From: Oligoflexia bacterium
GTDB lineage: Bacteria > Bdellovibrionota > UBA1018
Length of the DNA stretch: 9,162 nt
Assembly: GCA_903854365.1 (NCBI GenBank)
Contig: CAINWE010000470.1
Span: 1-9,162, forward strand
Direction: 5' to 3'
In this document: positions 1 to 6,599 of the stretch, one piece after another
Layout: each line of letters starts with the position of its first letter
Numbering within the stretch: the first letter of the stretch is position 1
Made by a program: the position numbers and the translations under genes
The notes under the pieces: generated by a model
Told to the model about the DNA's origin: nothing
The model's input: only the letters and a program-made list of their open reading frames with translations
Database searches by the model: none

Positions 1-104
1 AAAAAAACACTGTAGAGAATACGCCCGACTGAACTTCTGCTTCTGAAACTCAAATAGACCGTTCAGTGAGTACCGCACCAAGACGAATTGGTCCTAGATT
101 CGAA

Positions 105-1598
105 TCAGGATGAGACGGTTATTCGATGGGAGACTGACGGTAGAGCAGCGTCCTCGAGCGCATCTGAATCATAGAGAAAGACGTACCCATCCCGACTCAT
201 GATCTCAAATGCGGTTCGTGCGTCGATTCGAATGACGGATGAGTCATCATGCTGGAACCATTGGCCTTGGTGACGAAGAATAGTTGAATAGTGCCCAAAG
301 TTCAGGCCTTGGCCATGGTGAACGAGCGCGGCTTTGAGCCGGAGACTATGCTCGGAAGGTGGATCCTGAAGTTGATCAACTGATTCATGATAGCGAAACT
401 TCACGACGGAATTCACCGAGACTCTGCGGGTGATTTTTGAACCATCTGGGGCAAAACGGTTAACTTGAAGCAGGGTCGCTCGAGGAAGATTGCCATTTTG
501 GAGGATATAGATGTGTCGATGGCCATTGAGGCGGACGGAAGGGTCCCCATCCCACTGAATATTTTCTGCAAACTGAGGCGCTAGCTCCGAGTCAAGCAAC
601 TCTTGTAAAGTAGGCTCCCCTTGTATCCCAAAAAGAGGCAGCAGCCAACGACTCCGTTCGTCTTGACCTTCTTGAAGCGCATTGGTGCGTCCGTCAGAAA
701 GGACACTGCGAGTAGCAACTCGAAAAGATCCCGCAAGATTCGTATCGTTTGGATTTGATTCTAGAAGGTCTAGAACTCGGTACAGATACTCAGCCGAATC
801 GTGTTGGTAGCCCAAAAGAGGGTGCTCTCGATCGAGGTACCCCTGAGGATTGAGGGGTGAACGCTGGGAGCGAAGATAATTCTCAAAGCCTTCCATAACA
901 GCCCGAGTTGCAAGCCCAAGGTCCTCTGATGATCCGTTCTGAGGATTTTGGCTCAGGGGGAATGCCGCTCCGGCCGCTGCATGAGGGTGGGCCACGTGGG
1001 GTCGAAGATTCATTGCCCAGAGAAGCACGTGAGCTGAGTTCGCATAGCACGTACTGCCTAGGTTCCGCAAACCCATCGCCTCAGACATCAGGGGGTTTCG
1101 GTCAGGGGAGGTCAAATTATCAGTTCGACCTAAGACCTCCTGATAGCGTCGCCCCATGAGGTCGAGGTAGCGTTGAAAACAGGCGAGAGCGCTCCTTCGT
1201 GTGAACCATCGCTCTTCATCGGGAGCCTCACCTGCAAAGTGAGCCAGTCCAGCCCCAAGGCCAGAGTTCGAAGAAGAGTAGGAATGAGTGTTAGCAGAAA
1301 AACCGGACAAAACGGACGAATGAGCTTGGCAAATAGCTGCCGCAGTCGATTCGAGTTGCCCCTGCCTTGCTTCTTGTATGTTCTGGTAGGAACGGGAGGC
1401 ACTCGAGGAAGGCGGAGGAGCGCTCGCCTGAGATGGAGGAATTAAGCTCGTACTATTCGGATTGGACGCAGCGCTATTTGAAAATGCCTGAGGTTCTTGT
1501 TGTGGCGGAGGACCACTGATGGTTGCTAATCCCTCGTGAATTCCTAAAGGGATCAGGAAAATAATAGAACACTTTTTAAGAAACTTAATTTTAGTCAT
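105..1598 (-). CDS. Exported ubiquitin-specific protease (USP, peptidase C19)-like protein
   Basis: A 497-residue protein with the ordered USP motif set. Residues 176-187 (GLRNLGSTCYAN) are the Cys box, with catalytic Cys184 and oxyanion Asn179. Residues 265-276 (QHDSAEYLYRVL) match the QQDAxEF box. LLQVNRF at 376-382 matches the LxLxRF strand. GHYS holds catalytic His436, WFQHDD supplies the third residue (Asp451 or Asp452), and GYVFLYD at 471-477 is the closing strand. USPs hydrolyse ubiquitin isopeptide bonds. The zinc-finger CxxC pairs of many USPs are absent. The start at 1598 is preferred because it places a signal peptide first (MTKIKFLKK, then a hydrophobic stretch up to about residue 25). 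An in-frame TTG at 1709 and an ATG at 1688 would bury that signal. A Pro/Ser/Asn/Gln-rich linker covers about residues 28-75. The gene is divergent from the small exported protein at 2128. Fold and catalytic residues are secure; ubiquitin as substrate is inferred, since bacteria lack it. Confidence 0.85.
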   Translation of the reverse strand: MTKIKFLKKCSIIFLIPLGIHEGLATISGPPPQQEPQAFSNSAASNPNSTSLIPPSQASAPPPSSSASRSYQNIQEARQGQLESTAAAICQAHSSVLSGFSANTHSYSSSNSGLGAGLAHFAGEAPDEERWFTRRSALACFQRYLDLMGRRYQEVLGRTDNLTSPDRNPLMSEAMGLRNLGSTCYANSAHVLLWAMNLRPHVAHPHAAAGAAFPLSQNPQNGSSEDLGLATRAVMEGFENYLRSQRSPLNPQGYLDREHPLLGYQHDSAEYLYRVLDLLESNPNDTNLAGSFRVATRSVLSDGRTNALQEGQDERSRWLLPLFGIQGEPTLQELLDSELAPQFAENIQWDGDPSVRLNGHRHIYILQNGNLPRATLLQVNRFAPDGSKITRRVSVNSVVKFRYHESVDQLQDPPSEHSLRLKAALVHHGQGLNFGHYSTILRHQGQWFQHDDSSVIRIDARTAFEIMSRDGYVFLYDSDALEDAALPSVSHRITVSS

Positions 1599-1623
1599 GA
1601 TTGAATGATTTCCCACAAAATCG

Positions 1624-1652
1624 TGGCTACACTTAACCTTACAATTTGTCAA
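1624..1652 (-). promoter_or_regulatory. Possible sigma-70 promoter of the USP-like gene
   Basis: On the minus strand a perfect TTGACA -35 box (1652-1647) is followed after 17 bases by a poor -10 box, TAGCCA (1629-1624). Transcription would start near 1617, about 19 bases before the ATG at 1598. This would exclude the longer TTG and ATG start options at 1709 and 1688. The weak -10 makes the call tentative. Confidence 0.3.
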
Positions 1653-2044
1653 ATTCCATGAAAGCCTTTTTTCCGTTCTCTTCTGCATGATAGTAAGAGT
1701 GAAACTCAAGACAGCTTGTCTCAGAGTGAATTCTTTCCAATTGGATCAAGGCATTCAACGAGAACGCTCCTTATTCATGACTTGACATGCCCAATTCAAA
1801 AGAGTAGCGCACAACTCTTATTTTACACGATTTAGATTCAATAAAATTTCTATGCAGTTTTTGGCAAAAAAACCGAATTCTCTATTCTAGAGGACGAATC
1901 ACCCGCCTTCCTCATTACGATAGAAAAAAGAAGCGCAATAGACTCAAAACTCCGAGAAACTATCGTAAAACGATTTCACGGCACAGAAGCCTAAATCAAA
2001 CGCCAATTCAGCAAGTCCGAAGAAAACCTTGACAAAAAGGGTCA

Positions 2045-2073
2045 TTTACTGGATGTTCCGCGTAGCCTAAAAT
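2045..2073 (+). promoter_or_regulatory. Sigma-70-type promoter of the small exported protein gene
   Basis: TTTACT (2045-2050) and TAAAAT (2068-2073) are separated by exactly 17 bases, giving 4 of 6 and 5 of 6 consensus matches. Initiation would fall near 2080 and leave a leader of about 48 bases before the ATG at 2128. A perfect TTGACA at 2029-2034 lies just upstream but has only GATGTT at the right spacing, so it is the weaker choice. Confidence 0.45.
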
Positions 2074-2127
2074 CGGACTGCACGTCAAAACAGCCGTGTA
2101 GTTAAACTAAATTTTTGGATTTAGAAA

Positions 2128-2562
2128 ATGACCTCATTTAGCCTGTTTCTAATACCTCTATTATTGACGATAAATTCCTATGCAACCTTGGGACAGACTT
2201 CCGAAGGCAGACCCGCTCGAGTCCACGATCAGGAAAGCAAAAACTGTCGCTTTTGCCCAGCTCCAATGCCTTTGGGTCAACTCCAGGAAACCACCCGTAA
2301 TACATTAGTCAGGGCGGAAGACCTACTCACACAACCGATCCAAGCGAACATCAATAAAAATCCGAAAGATGCGCCATATGGCGTGATTACCGGCGACAGC
2401 GACTCCCAGAGCTTCATTCCGCTCACCCAGGTCGAACAGACTAGCGCCGTTGGACCCTGGCTCAACCCGAATAGCGCCGCTCAAGCGCGGGGGAACCCCA
2501 ACCTAGATCTACTGAAAAACGCGAGTCACTTGCAACTTGGAATACCACAAGCGCAGAATTGA
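2128..2562 (+). CDS. Small exported protein with a CxxC pair, function unknown
   Basis: I do not recognise this 144-residue protein. It starts with a hydrophobic segment (about residues 4-19) that looks like a signal peptide, with possible cleavage after SYA (residue 19) or slightly later. The n-region has no Lys or Arg, which is unusual. The mature part is polar and rich in Asn, Gln and Pro, with a single cysteine pair, C40-R-F-C43, that could form a disulphide or bind a metal. No transmembrane segment follows the signal. A modest ribosome-binding GGA sits 8 bases before the ATG, and a good promoter lies upstream. It is divergent from the USP-like gene and followed after 142 bases by the pirin gene, which has its own promoter. 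The open frame, signal and promoter support a real gene; no function can be assigned. Confidence 0.65.
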   Translation: MTSFSLFLIPLLLTINSYATLGQTSEGRPARVHDQESKNCRFCPAPMPLGQLQETTRNTLVRAEDLLTQPIQANINKNPKDAPYGVITGDSDSQSFIPLTQVEQTSAVGPWLNPNSAAQARGNPNLDLLKNASHLQLGIPQAQN

Positions 2563-2669
2563 GGGAGAATCCATGATCTTCATACCGTTAATAATTCTGC
2601 GATAAATTGAGCCTGACGTCATTAGCTCAAGCAGTTTGACCAAGCGCGGTCCACCCGTTAATCCTAGGT

Positions 2670-2698
2670 TTGACTAAGAATCGCAGGTAGCTTAAAAT
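2670..2698 (+). promoter_or_regulatory. Strong sigma-70 promoter placing the pirin transcript start at its ATG
   Basis: TTGACT (2670-2675) and TAAAAT (2693-2698) are separated by exactly 17 bases, each matching 5 of 6 consensus positions. A start 6-8 bases beyond the -10 box falls at 2704-2706, and the A of the ATG (2705) is the only purine there. No ribosome-binding site lies at normal distance: the nearest AGG (2685-2687) is 17 bases from the ATG and inside the promoter spacer. A leaderless mRNA is therefore likely. Confidence 0.6.
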
Positions 2699-2704
2699 TC
2701 AGAC

Positions 2705-3721
2705 ATGTCTCAAAAACCTCCAGTCATCAATCAATTCCCATTGGATTTTCATTGGCCGACGCAAGAGCCATTCCTATTTTGCGCCCATCACGACGACTAC
2801 TTTCCCAAAGGTAATGGGCAACTCGGTCCGTCTCCTGACTATTTAGTGGGTCGGAATCTCGGCCAGGACTTTACCATCAAAGACGGCTTTCGCATGTATC
2901 ACGGAGAAACCGTCCCAGGCTTCCCTGTTCATCCCCATCGAGGCTTTGAGACGATCACGATCGTACGTCGGGGCTATATCGACCATGCTGACTCGATGGG
3001 TGCAGCAGGACGCTACGGCGAAGGAGATGTCCAGTGGATGACTGCGGGTGGCGGAGTGCAGCACTCGGAGATGTTTCCGCTCCTCAAAACAGAAGAAGAA
3101 AATCACGTCGAACTTTTTCAGATTTGGCTCAACCTGCCTCGAAGATCCAAAATGGTCGCACCGGCCTTTAAAATGTTTTGGAACGAGAAAATCCCTAAAC
3201 TGCAGCTCCCCGAAGGCAAGGGCGAAGTAACTGTCATCGCTGGGGAGTTTGCAGGACTCAAAGCAATTTCGCCGCCGCCCGATAGCTGGGCAGCAGATCA
3301 TAACAGTGAAGTAATGATCTTAGTTCTCAAGCTCAATCCCGGCGGAGCGATTGAGCTTCCAACGGTAGAAGCGCCAGTCGCCCGATCTCTCTATTTTTTT
3401 TCAGGCGAAAAAATATCAATCAATGGGACTGAAGTTGCCAACACATCTGGATTCAACCTCGATACTAGAATACGGACTCGAATCGCGGCCATCGAAGGGG
3501 TGGTTGAGATTTTAATTCTGCAAGCTCTACCAATCGGCGAACCCGTGGCCCAGTATGGCCCCTTCGTGATGAATACAAAAGCGGAAATCTTACAAACCAT
3601 GCAGGATTACCACCAAACTCAATTCGGAGGATGGTCGTGGGATCGACACGACATGGTTCACGGACTTGAGCTCGAGCGATTTGCAAAATATCCAGACGGT
3701 CGCATCGAAAAGCCAGTGTAA
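2705..3721 (+). CDS. Pirin family protein (long bacterial form)
   Basis: A 338-residue bicupin protein with clear pirin motifs. HPHRGFET at 76-83 supplies His76 and His78. DVQWMTAGGGVQHSEM at 108-123 supplies His120 and Glu122, the remaining metal ligands of the N-terminal cupin. FQIWLNLP at 138-145 and the C-terminal pirin domain (EPVAQYGPFVMNT, 279-291) follow. Pirins are cytoplasmic iron-binding proteins; some have quercetin 2,3-dioxygenase activity, others act as redox-sensitive regulators or enzyme partners, so the exact role is open. The protein is longer than E. coli YhhW (231) or human pirin (290). The extra length is mostly at the N-terminus (WPTQEPFLFCAHHDDYFP, 17-34), which I recall as typical of a long proteobacterial subfamily. 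The gene has its own promoter and probably reads on into the methyltransferase 49 bases downstream. Confidence 0.93.
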   Translation: MSQKPPVINQFPLDFHWPTQEPFLFCAHHDDYFPKGNGQLGPSPDYLVGRNLGQDFTIKDGFRMYHGETVPGFPVHPHRGFETITIVRRGYIDHADSMGAAGRYGEGDVQWMTAGGGVQHSEMFPLLKTEEENHVELFQIWLNLPRRSKMVAPAFKMFWNEKIPKLQLPEGKGEVTVIAGEFAGLKAISPPPDSWAADHNSEVMILVLKLNPGGAIELPTVEAPVARSLYFFSGEKISINGTEVANTSGFNLDTRIRTRIAAIEGVVEILILQALPIGEPVAQYGPFVMNTKAEILQTMQDYHQTQFGGWSWDRHDMVHGLELERFAKYPDGRIEKPV

Positions 3722-3770
3722 ATAATCTATTCCTTACGTCTTAACCCCTAATGAGGTCGACGGCGCACTC

Positions 3771-4619
3771 ATGCAGAGCGACTCCCACCTTGCACCACGA
3801 AGAAAGGAAAGAATGAAAGCATTTAAGAAGCTCATCACCACACTCAGGGATCCACGCTTGCAGGGAGTCGATCCGTATAGCGACGAATGCCTCATACTCC
3901 ACCGAGAGATCCTTCAGTCCAAGCCAATGATGCGCAGCGTATTTGTGGATTTTTATCGACTCATCCGCCGCATGGATGAGCGTTGGTTCAGTGGTCATGG
4001 GCTTCGCTTAGAAGTCGGCGCTGGAACTAGCTTTATCAAGTCCCTGTATCCTGACGTAATTGTCAGTGACGTGAAGCAATCAGAACACCTGGATCAGGTC
4101 ATTGATGCGACGCAAACCCCCTTCCAGGATTCAACTCTCCGAGCCCTCTATGGGATTAACTGTTTCCATCATTTTCCGAGTGCTGAAGCATTTTTTTTAG
4201 AGATGAGGCGGGTTATTACTCCCGGCGGCGGCGTTATCCTCATCGAACCCTATTTTGGACTATTAGCTAGAACTATTTTTAGAAACCTTCATGATTGTGA
4301 AGACTTTGACATGACCCAACAGTCCTGGAGCAATCCAGAGCTTACCGAAACAAAGGGTCGAGCTAATCAAGCGCTTTCTTACCTCGTCTTTCATCGAGAT
4401 CGTGCGAGATTTGAAAAGCAATTTCCTGATTTCGAAATCGTCGAAACGAAAACTTTAAGTCAAACCTTCTGCTACCTACTCTCAGGCGGGTTGAATTTTT
4501 ATCAGCTCGTGCCAAACTGGACAGTACCCTTCATCAAAGCTTTTGATGCTTTGCTATCACCACTAGGAAGATGGGTTGCCTTATTTCACCTCGTCGTCAT
4601 TCGCAGAAGACACACCTAG
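3771..4619 (+). CDS. Class I SAM-dependent methyltransferase (Methyltransf_11-like)
   Basis: A 282-residue protein with a Rossmann methyltransferase core: motif I EVGAGT (81-86) for S-adenosylmethionine, an acidic residue after strand 2 (Asp100 in VSDV), Asp112 at the motif III position, ALYGINCFHHF (125-135) as motif IV and ITPGGGVILIEP (149-160) after it. The acceptor is unknown. A hydrophobic C-terminal region (about 231-276) may contact the membrane, so a lipid, quinone or sugar acceptor is possible. The start is uncertain. The ATG at 3771 has GAGG 14 bases upstream, a long spacing. An ATG at 3813 has AAGGA only 4 bases upstream and would give 268 residues; the first 14 residues are polar and outside the recognisable core. 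The gene lies 49 bases after the pirin gene, probably in one transcript, and faces the ABC-F gene. Confidence 0.85.
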   Translation: MQSDSHLAPRRKERMKAFKKLITTLRDPRLQGVDPYSDECLILHREILQSKPMMRSVFVDFYRLIRRMDERWFSGHGLRLEVGAGTSFIKSLYPDVIVSDVKQSEHLDQVIDATQTPFQDSTLRALYGINCFHHFPSAEAFFLEMRRVITPGGGVILIEPYFGLLARTIFRNLHDCEDFDMTQQSWSNPELTETKGRANQALSYLVFHRDRARFEKQFPDFEIVETKTLSQTFCYLLSGGLNFYQLVPNWTVPFIKAFDALLSPLGRWVALFHLVVIRRRHT

Positions 4620-4632
4620 ACGAATAGGAGAA

Positions 4633-4656
4633 GCCTCGTTCGAGACTCACGAGAGC
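4633..4656. terminator. Possible hairpin between two convergent genes
   Basis: GC-CTCGT (4633-4639) can pair with ACGAG-a-GC (4649-4656), giving a 7-pair stem with one bulged base and a 9-base loop. It occupies the 36-base gap where the methyltransferase and ABC-F transcripts meet. It lacks a T-run on either side, so it would be a weak intrinsic terminator at best. Confidence 0.22.
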
Positions 4657-6239
4657 TACACCTTGGCCATAAACTCTTCGTAAGGCATCTCATGCTGACG
4701 AATCCCACTCACACCGACTTCAATCACTTGGGTGGCAACCGTTTGAATGAACTGCTGATCGTGGGATGAAAAGAGTACTGTTCCAGGAAATCGAGCTAAA
4801 CCCTGATTCACTGACGTAATCGACTCAAGGTCCAAGTGATTCGTCGGACCATCGAGGATCAACACGTTCGACTCACTCAACATCATTCGCGCCAGCATGC
4901 ACCGCACGCGCTCTCCCCCCGACAGGACTTTGGTCTTTTTGGTGGCTTCATCTCCTGAGAAGAGCATTCGCCCCAAGAAGCCACGCACGAAGTTTTCGTT
5001 TTGATCGGGGGAATATTGCCTCAACCAATCAATCAGAGACAGGTCTGCCCCATCAAAATACTTTGAGTTATCTTTTGGGAAATAGGATCGCGAAGTCGTG
5101 ATACCCCAACGTACCGTTCCACTATCCGGGGCCATCTCTTCGGCTAAGATATCAAAAAGGACACTCACAGCTAACTCAGTATCCCCCAGAAAAACAGCCT
5201 TATCACCCTTCTTCAAACTAAAGCTGACGCGATCTAAAACAAGCGTACCATCGATGACCTTGGATAGGTTTTCGACACGAAGGAGCTGATCTCCGGCTTC
5301 ACGCTGAGCCTTAAACGAAACGAACGGATATTTGCGTGTAGAGGGCTTAATTTCTTCAATGGAAAGTTTATCTAGCTGTTTTTTTCGAGAAGTCGCCTGC
5401 CTGGACTTAGAGGCGTTAGCGCTGAATCGTGCAATGAAGTTCTTAAGCTCTTCCGCTTTTTCCTGGGCTTTTTTATTCTTTTCTTGCATCTGCTTCAAGG
5501 CTAACTGACTAGATTCATACCAAAAGTCATAATTACCTCGATAGAGTTGAATTCTGCCGAAGTCAATATCAGCCATGTGAGTACATACTTGATTTAAAAA
5601 ATGCCGATCGTGCGAAACTACGATGACCGTTTTAGGATATTCCGCCAAAAAATCTTCTAGCCATCGAATTGCACTAATATCGAGATGATTGGTGGGTTCA
5701 TCCAGCAACAAGATATCGGGACTCCCAAAAAGCGCTTGAGCGAGAAGGACCTTCACTTTTTCAGTGTCTCGAAGTTCCCGCATCTTTTTGCCATGAAGGT
5801 CCGTTGGAATGCCGAGACCCGCCAGCAAAGTTGCCGCATCGCTCTCCGCCTCCCAGCCTCCCAATTCGCCAAAAAGCGACTCTAACTCCCCTGCTCGAAC
5901 TCCATCTGCGTCGGTGAAGTCGGCCTTAGTGTAAAGAGCTTCCTTTTCTTTAAGGACTTCGGTCAATTGGGGCTGACCTAGAATTACCGTCTGAAGCACT
6001 TCGACGTCATCGAACTGAAAATGATTTTGACGCAGAAACGAAATTCGCTCCCCAGGAGTCACACTCACCGAGCCGGTATAGGACGTGTTTTCACCTGACA
6101 AAATCTTGAGGAAAGTAGATTTTCCTGCTCCGTTCGCACCAATCAACCCATAGCAATTTCCTGGGACGAACTTTATATTCACGTCGGTAAAAAGCTTGTG
6201 ACTGCCGTAACTAAGACTGACATCTGATGTACTGATCAT
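4656..6239 (-). CDS. ABC-F family ATPase, YbiT/YkpA type, with a degenerate second ATP site
   Basis: A 527-residue soluble protein with two tandem ABC domains, no membrane segments and the charged ABC-F linker (about 240-310) containing RFSANASKSRQATSRKKQ (271-288), a hallmark of the YbiT/YkpA group. ABC-F proteins bind the ribosome E-site and resolve stalled or non-productive translation; some confer antibiotic protection. Domain 1 has Walker A GANGAGKST (34-42, Lys40), Walker B LLLDEPTNHLD with Glu181, and switch His210. Its signature is degenerate (ELRDTEKVKVL, 155-165). Domain 2 has an intact signature LSGGE (439-443) and His493, but its P-loop reads GDTELAVSV (352-360) with no lysine, and the catalytic Glu is Gly464. 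So only the site formed by Walker motifs 1 and signature 2 looks able to hydrolyse ATP. The start lies 7 bases after the small upstream gene and has only an A-rich leader, suggesting translational coupling. Confidence 0.93.
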   Translation of the reverse strand: MISTSDVSLSYGSHKLFTDVNIKFVPGNCYGLIGANGAGKSTFLKILSGENTSYTGSVSVTPGERISFLRQNHFQFDDVEVLQTVILGQPQLTEVLKEKEALYTKADFTDADGVRAGELESLFGELGGWEAESDAATLLAGLGIPTDLHGKKMRELRDTEKVKVLLAQALFGSPDILLLDEPTNHLDISAIRWLEDFLAEYPKTVIVVSHDRHFLNQVCTHMADIDFGRIQLYRGNYDFWYESSQLALKQMQEKNKKAQEKAEELKNFIARFSANASKSRQATSRKKQLDKLSIEEIKPSTRKYPFVSFKAQREAGDQLLRVENLSKVIDGTLVLDRVSFSLKKGDKAVFLGDTELAVSVLFDILAEEMAPDSGTVRWGITTSRSYFPKDNSKYFDGADLSLIDWLRQYSPDQNENFVRGFLGRMLFSGDEATKKTKVLSGGERVRCMLARMMLSESNVLILDGPTNHLDLESITSVNQGLARFPGTVLFSSHDQQFIQTVATQVIEVGVSGIRQHEMPYEEFMAKV

Positions 6240-6246
6240 ATTTTTT

Positions 6247-6477
6247 CTAAACTTTTAAATTTTTCACGAAATCTGCAGCCAATTGCATGGCTATTTTCTC
6301 ATCCACAAACTCGGCCGAGGCATACTCGCCCGCGGAAACTCCGCGAGTTCGCGTCGCCTTTCGAATGACTTGAATCATCTCGTGCGAACCCAAGTCCGGA
6401 TACCTCACCAAGATCTTCTTCACCAAACTACCAACCGAATGAGCTGACGTGGACATTCCACGATTGACTGAGGCCAT
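6247..6477 (-). CDS. Small 76-residue protein upstream of the ABC-F gene, function unknown
   Basis: I do not recognise this protein. It is predicted cytoplasmic: no signal peptide, no membrane segment, no cysteine. It has a likely helical N-terminal half (SVGSLVKKILVRYPDL), a short GSHEMIQVIRKAT segment that could be a helix-turn-helix-like element, and a C-terminal helix (FVDEKIAMQLAADFVKNLKV). The ATG at 6477 is chosen because AGGTG lies about 5 bases upstream. An in-frame ATG at 6513 would add 12 residues but sits inside the predicted -10 box. Only 7 bases separate its stop from the ABC-F start, and the ABC-F gene has no ribosome-binding site of its own, so the pair is probably translated together. 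A role linked to ribosomes or ABC-F control is a guess from position alone. Confidence 0.7.
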   Translation of the reverse strand: MASVNRGMSTSAHSVGSLVKKILVRYPDLGSHEMIQVIRKATRTRGVSAGEYASAEFVDEKIAMQLAADFVKNLKV

Positions 6478-6508
6478 GGTACACCTACCCTCGAATGGCC
6501 GGAATCTT

Positions 6509-6538
6509 AACATAACCGGAGCCTTTAAGTAAGGTAAA
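6509..6538 (-). promoter_or_regulatory. Possible promoter of the small protein and ABC-F gene pair
   Basis: On the minus strand TTTACC (6538-6533, 4 of 6) and TATGTT (6514-6509, 4 of 6) are separated by 18 bases. Initiation would fall near 6502, about 25 bases before the ATG at 6477. The match is moderate; read-through from the pentapeptide gene, which ends 122 bases upstream on the same strand, is an alternative. Confidence 0.3.
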
Positions 6539-6599
6539 TCTCAGCACCAGAACGACTCCACCTCCGCCTTCGAAGCCTGGCAAGCGCCACTCAATCACG

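Larger units (their letters stand above)
1599..2127. other. Divergent intergenic region of 529 bases, no gene seen
   Basis: This AT-rich stretch lies between the divergent USP-like gene and the small exported-protein gene. No convincing coding frame or tRNA is visible. It holds a candidate minus-strand promoter near its left end and a better plus-strand promoter near 2045-2073. A weak hairpin, AAGAGT (1800-1805) with ACTCTT (1814-1819), is followed by TATTTT. A 9-base inverted repeat, TTACGATAG (1915-1923) with CTATCGTAA (1960-1968), has a 36-base spacer. Neither structure is long enough to exceed chance clearly. Confidence 0.5.

Noticed and set aside
28..67. Inverted repeat ACTGAAC / GTTCAGT downstream of the USP-like gene, with a T-run at the window edge on the minus strand
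   Set aside because: The loop is 26 bases and the T-run is more than 20 bases from the stem, so it does not form a standard terminator; the flank is also cut off.
908..1445. Open frames on both strands inside the USP-like gene (908-1159, 1130-1402, 1173-1445)
   Set aside because: They overlap the conserved catalytic region of the USP-like gene in other frames and show no domain or start signal.
1599..1709. Longer N-terminus of the USP-like protein starting at TTG 1709 or ATG 1688
   Set aside because: It would add up to 37 residues before a clear signal peptide and overlaps the candidate promoter; the ATG at 1598 is more sensible.
1800..1826. Hairpin AAGAGT/ACTCTT followed by TATTTT, resembling an intrinsic terminator or the end of a small RNA
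   Set aside because: The stem has only six pairs with two GC, there is no gene upstream on the plus strand and no matching promoter at good spacing.
1915..1968. Exact 9-base inverted repeat TTACGATAG / CTATCGTAA
   Set aside because: With a 36-base spacer such a repeat is expected by chance about once or twice in a window of this size; no regulator motif is evident.
2607..2630. Inverted repeat TTGAGC / GCTCAA with an internal TGACGTCA palindrome, after the small exported protein gene
   Set aside because: Six-pair stem with a 12-base loop and no T-run; not convincing as a terminator, and too short to call an operator.
6485..6598. A 37-codon GTG reading frame directly after the pentapeptide stop on the minus strand
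   Set aside because: No ribosome-binding site, no recognisable product, and it overlaps the predicted promoter of the small gene; probably chance.
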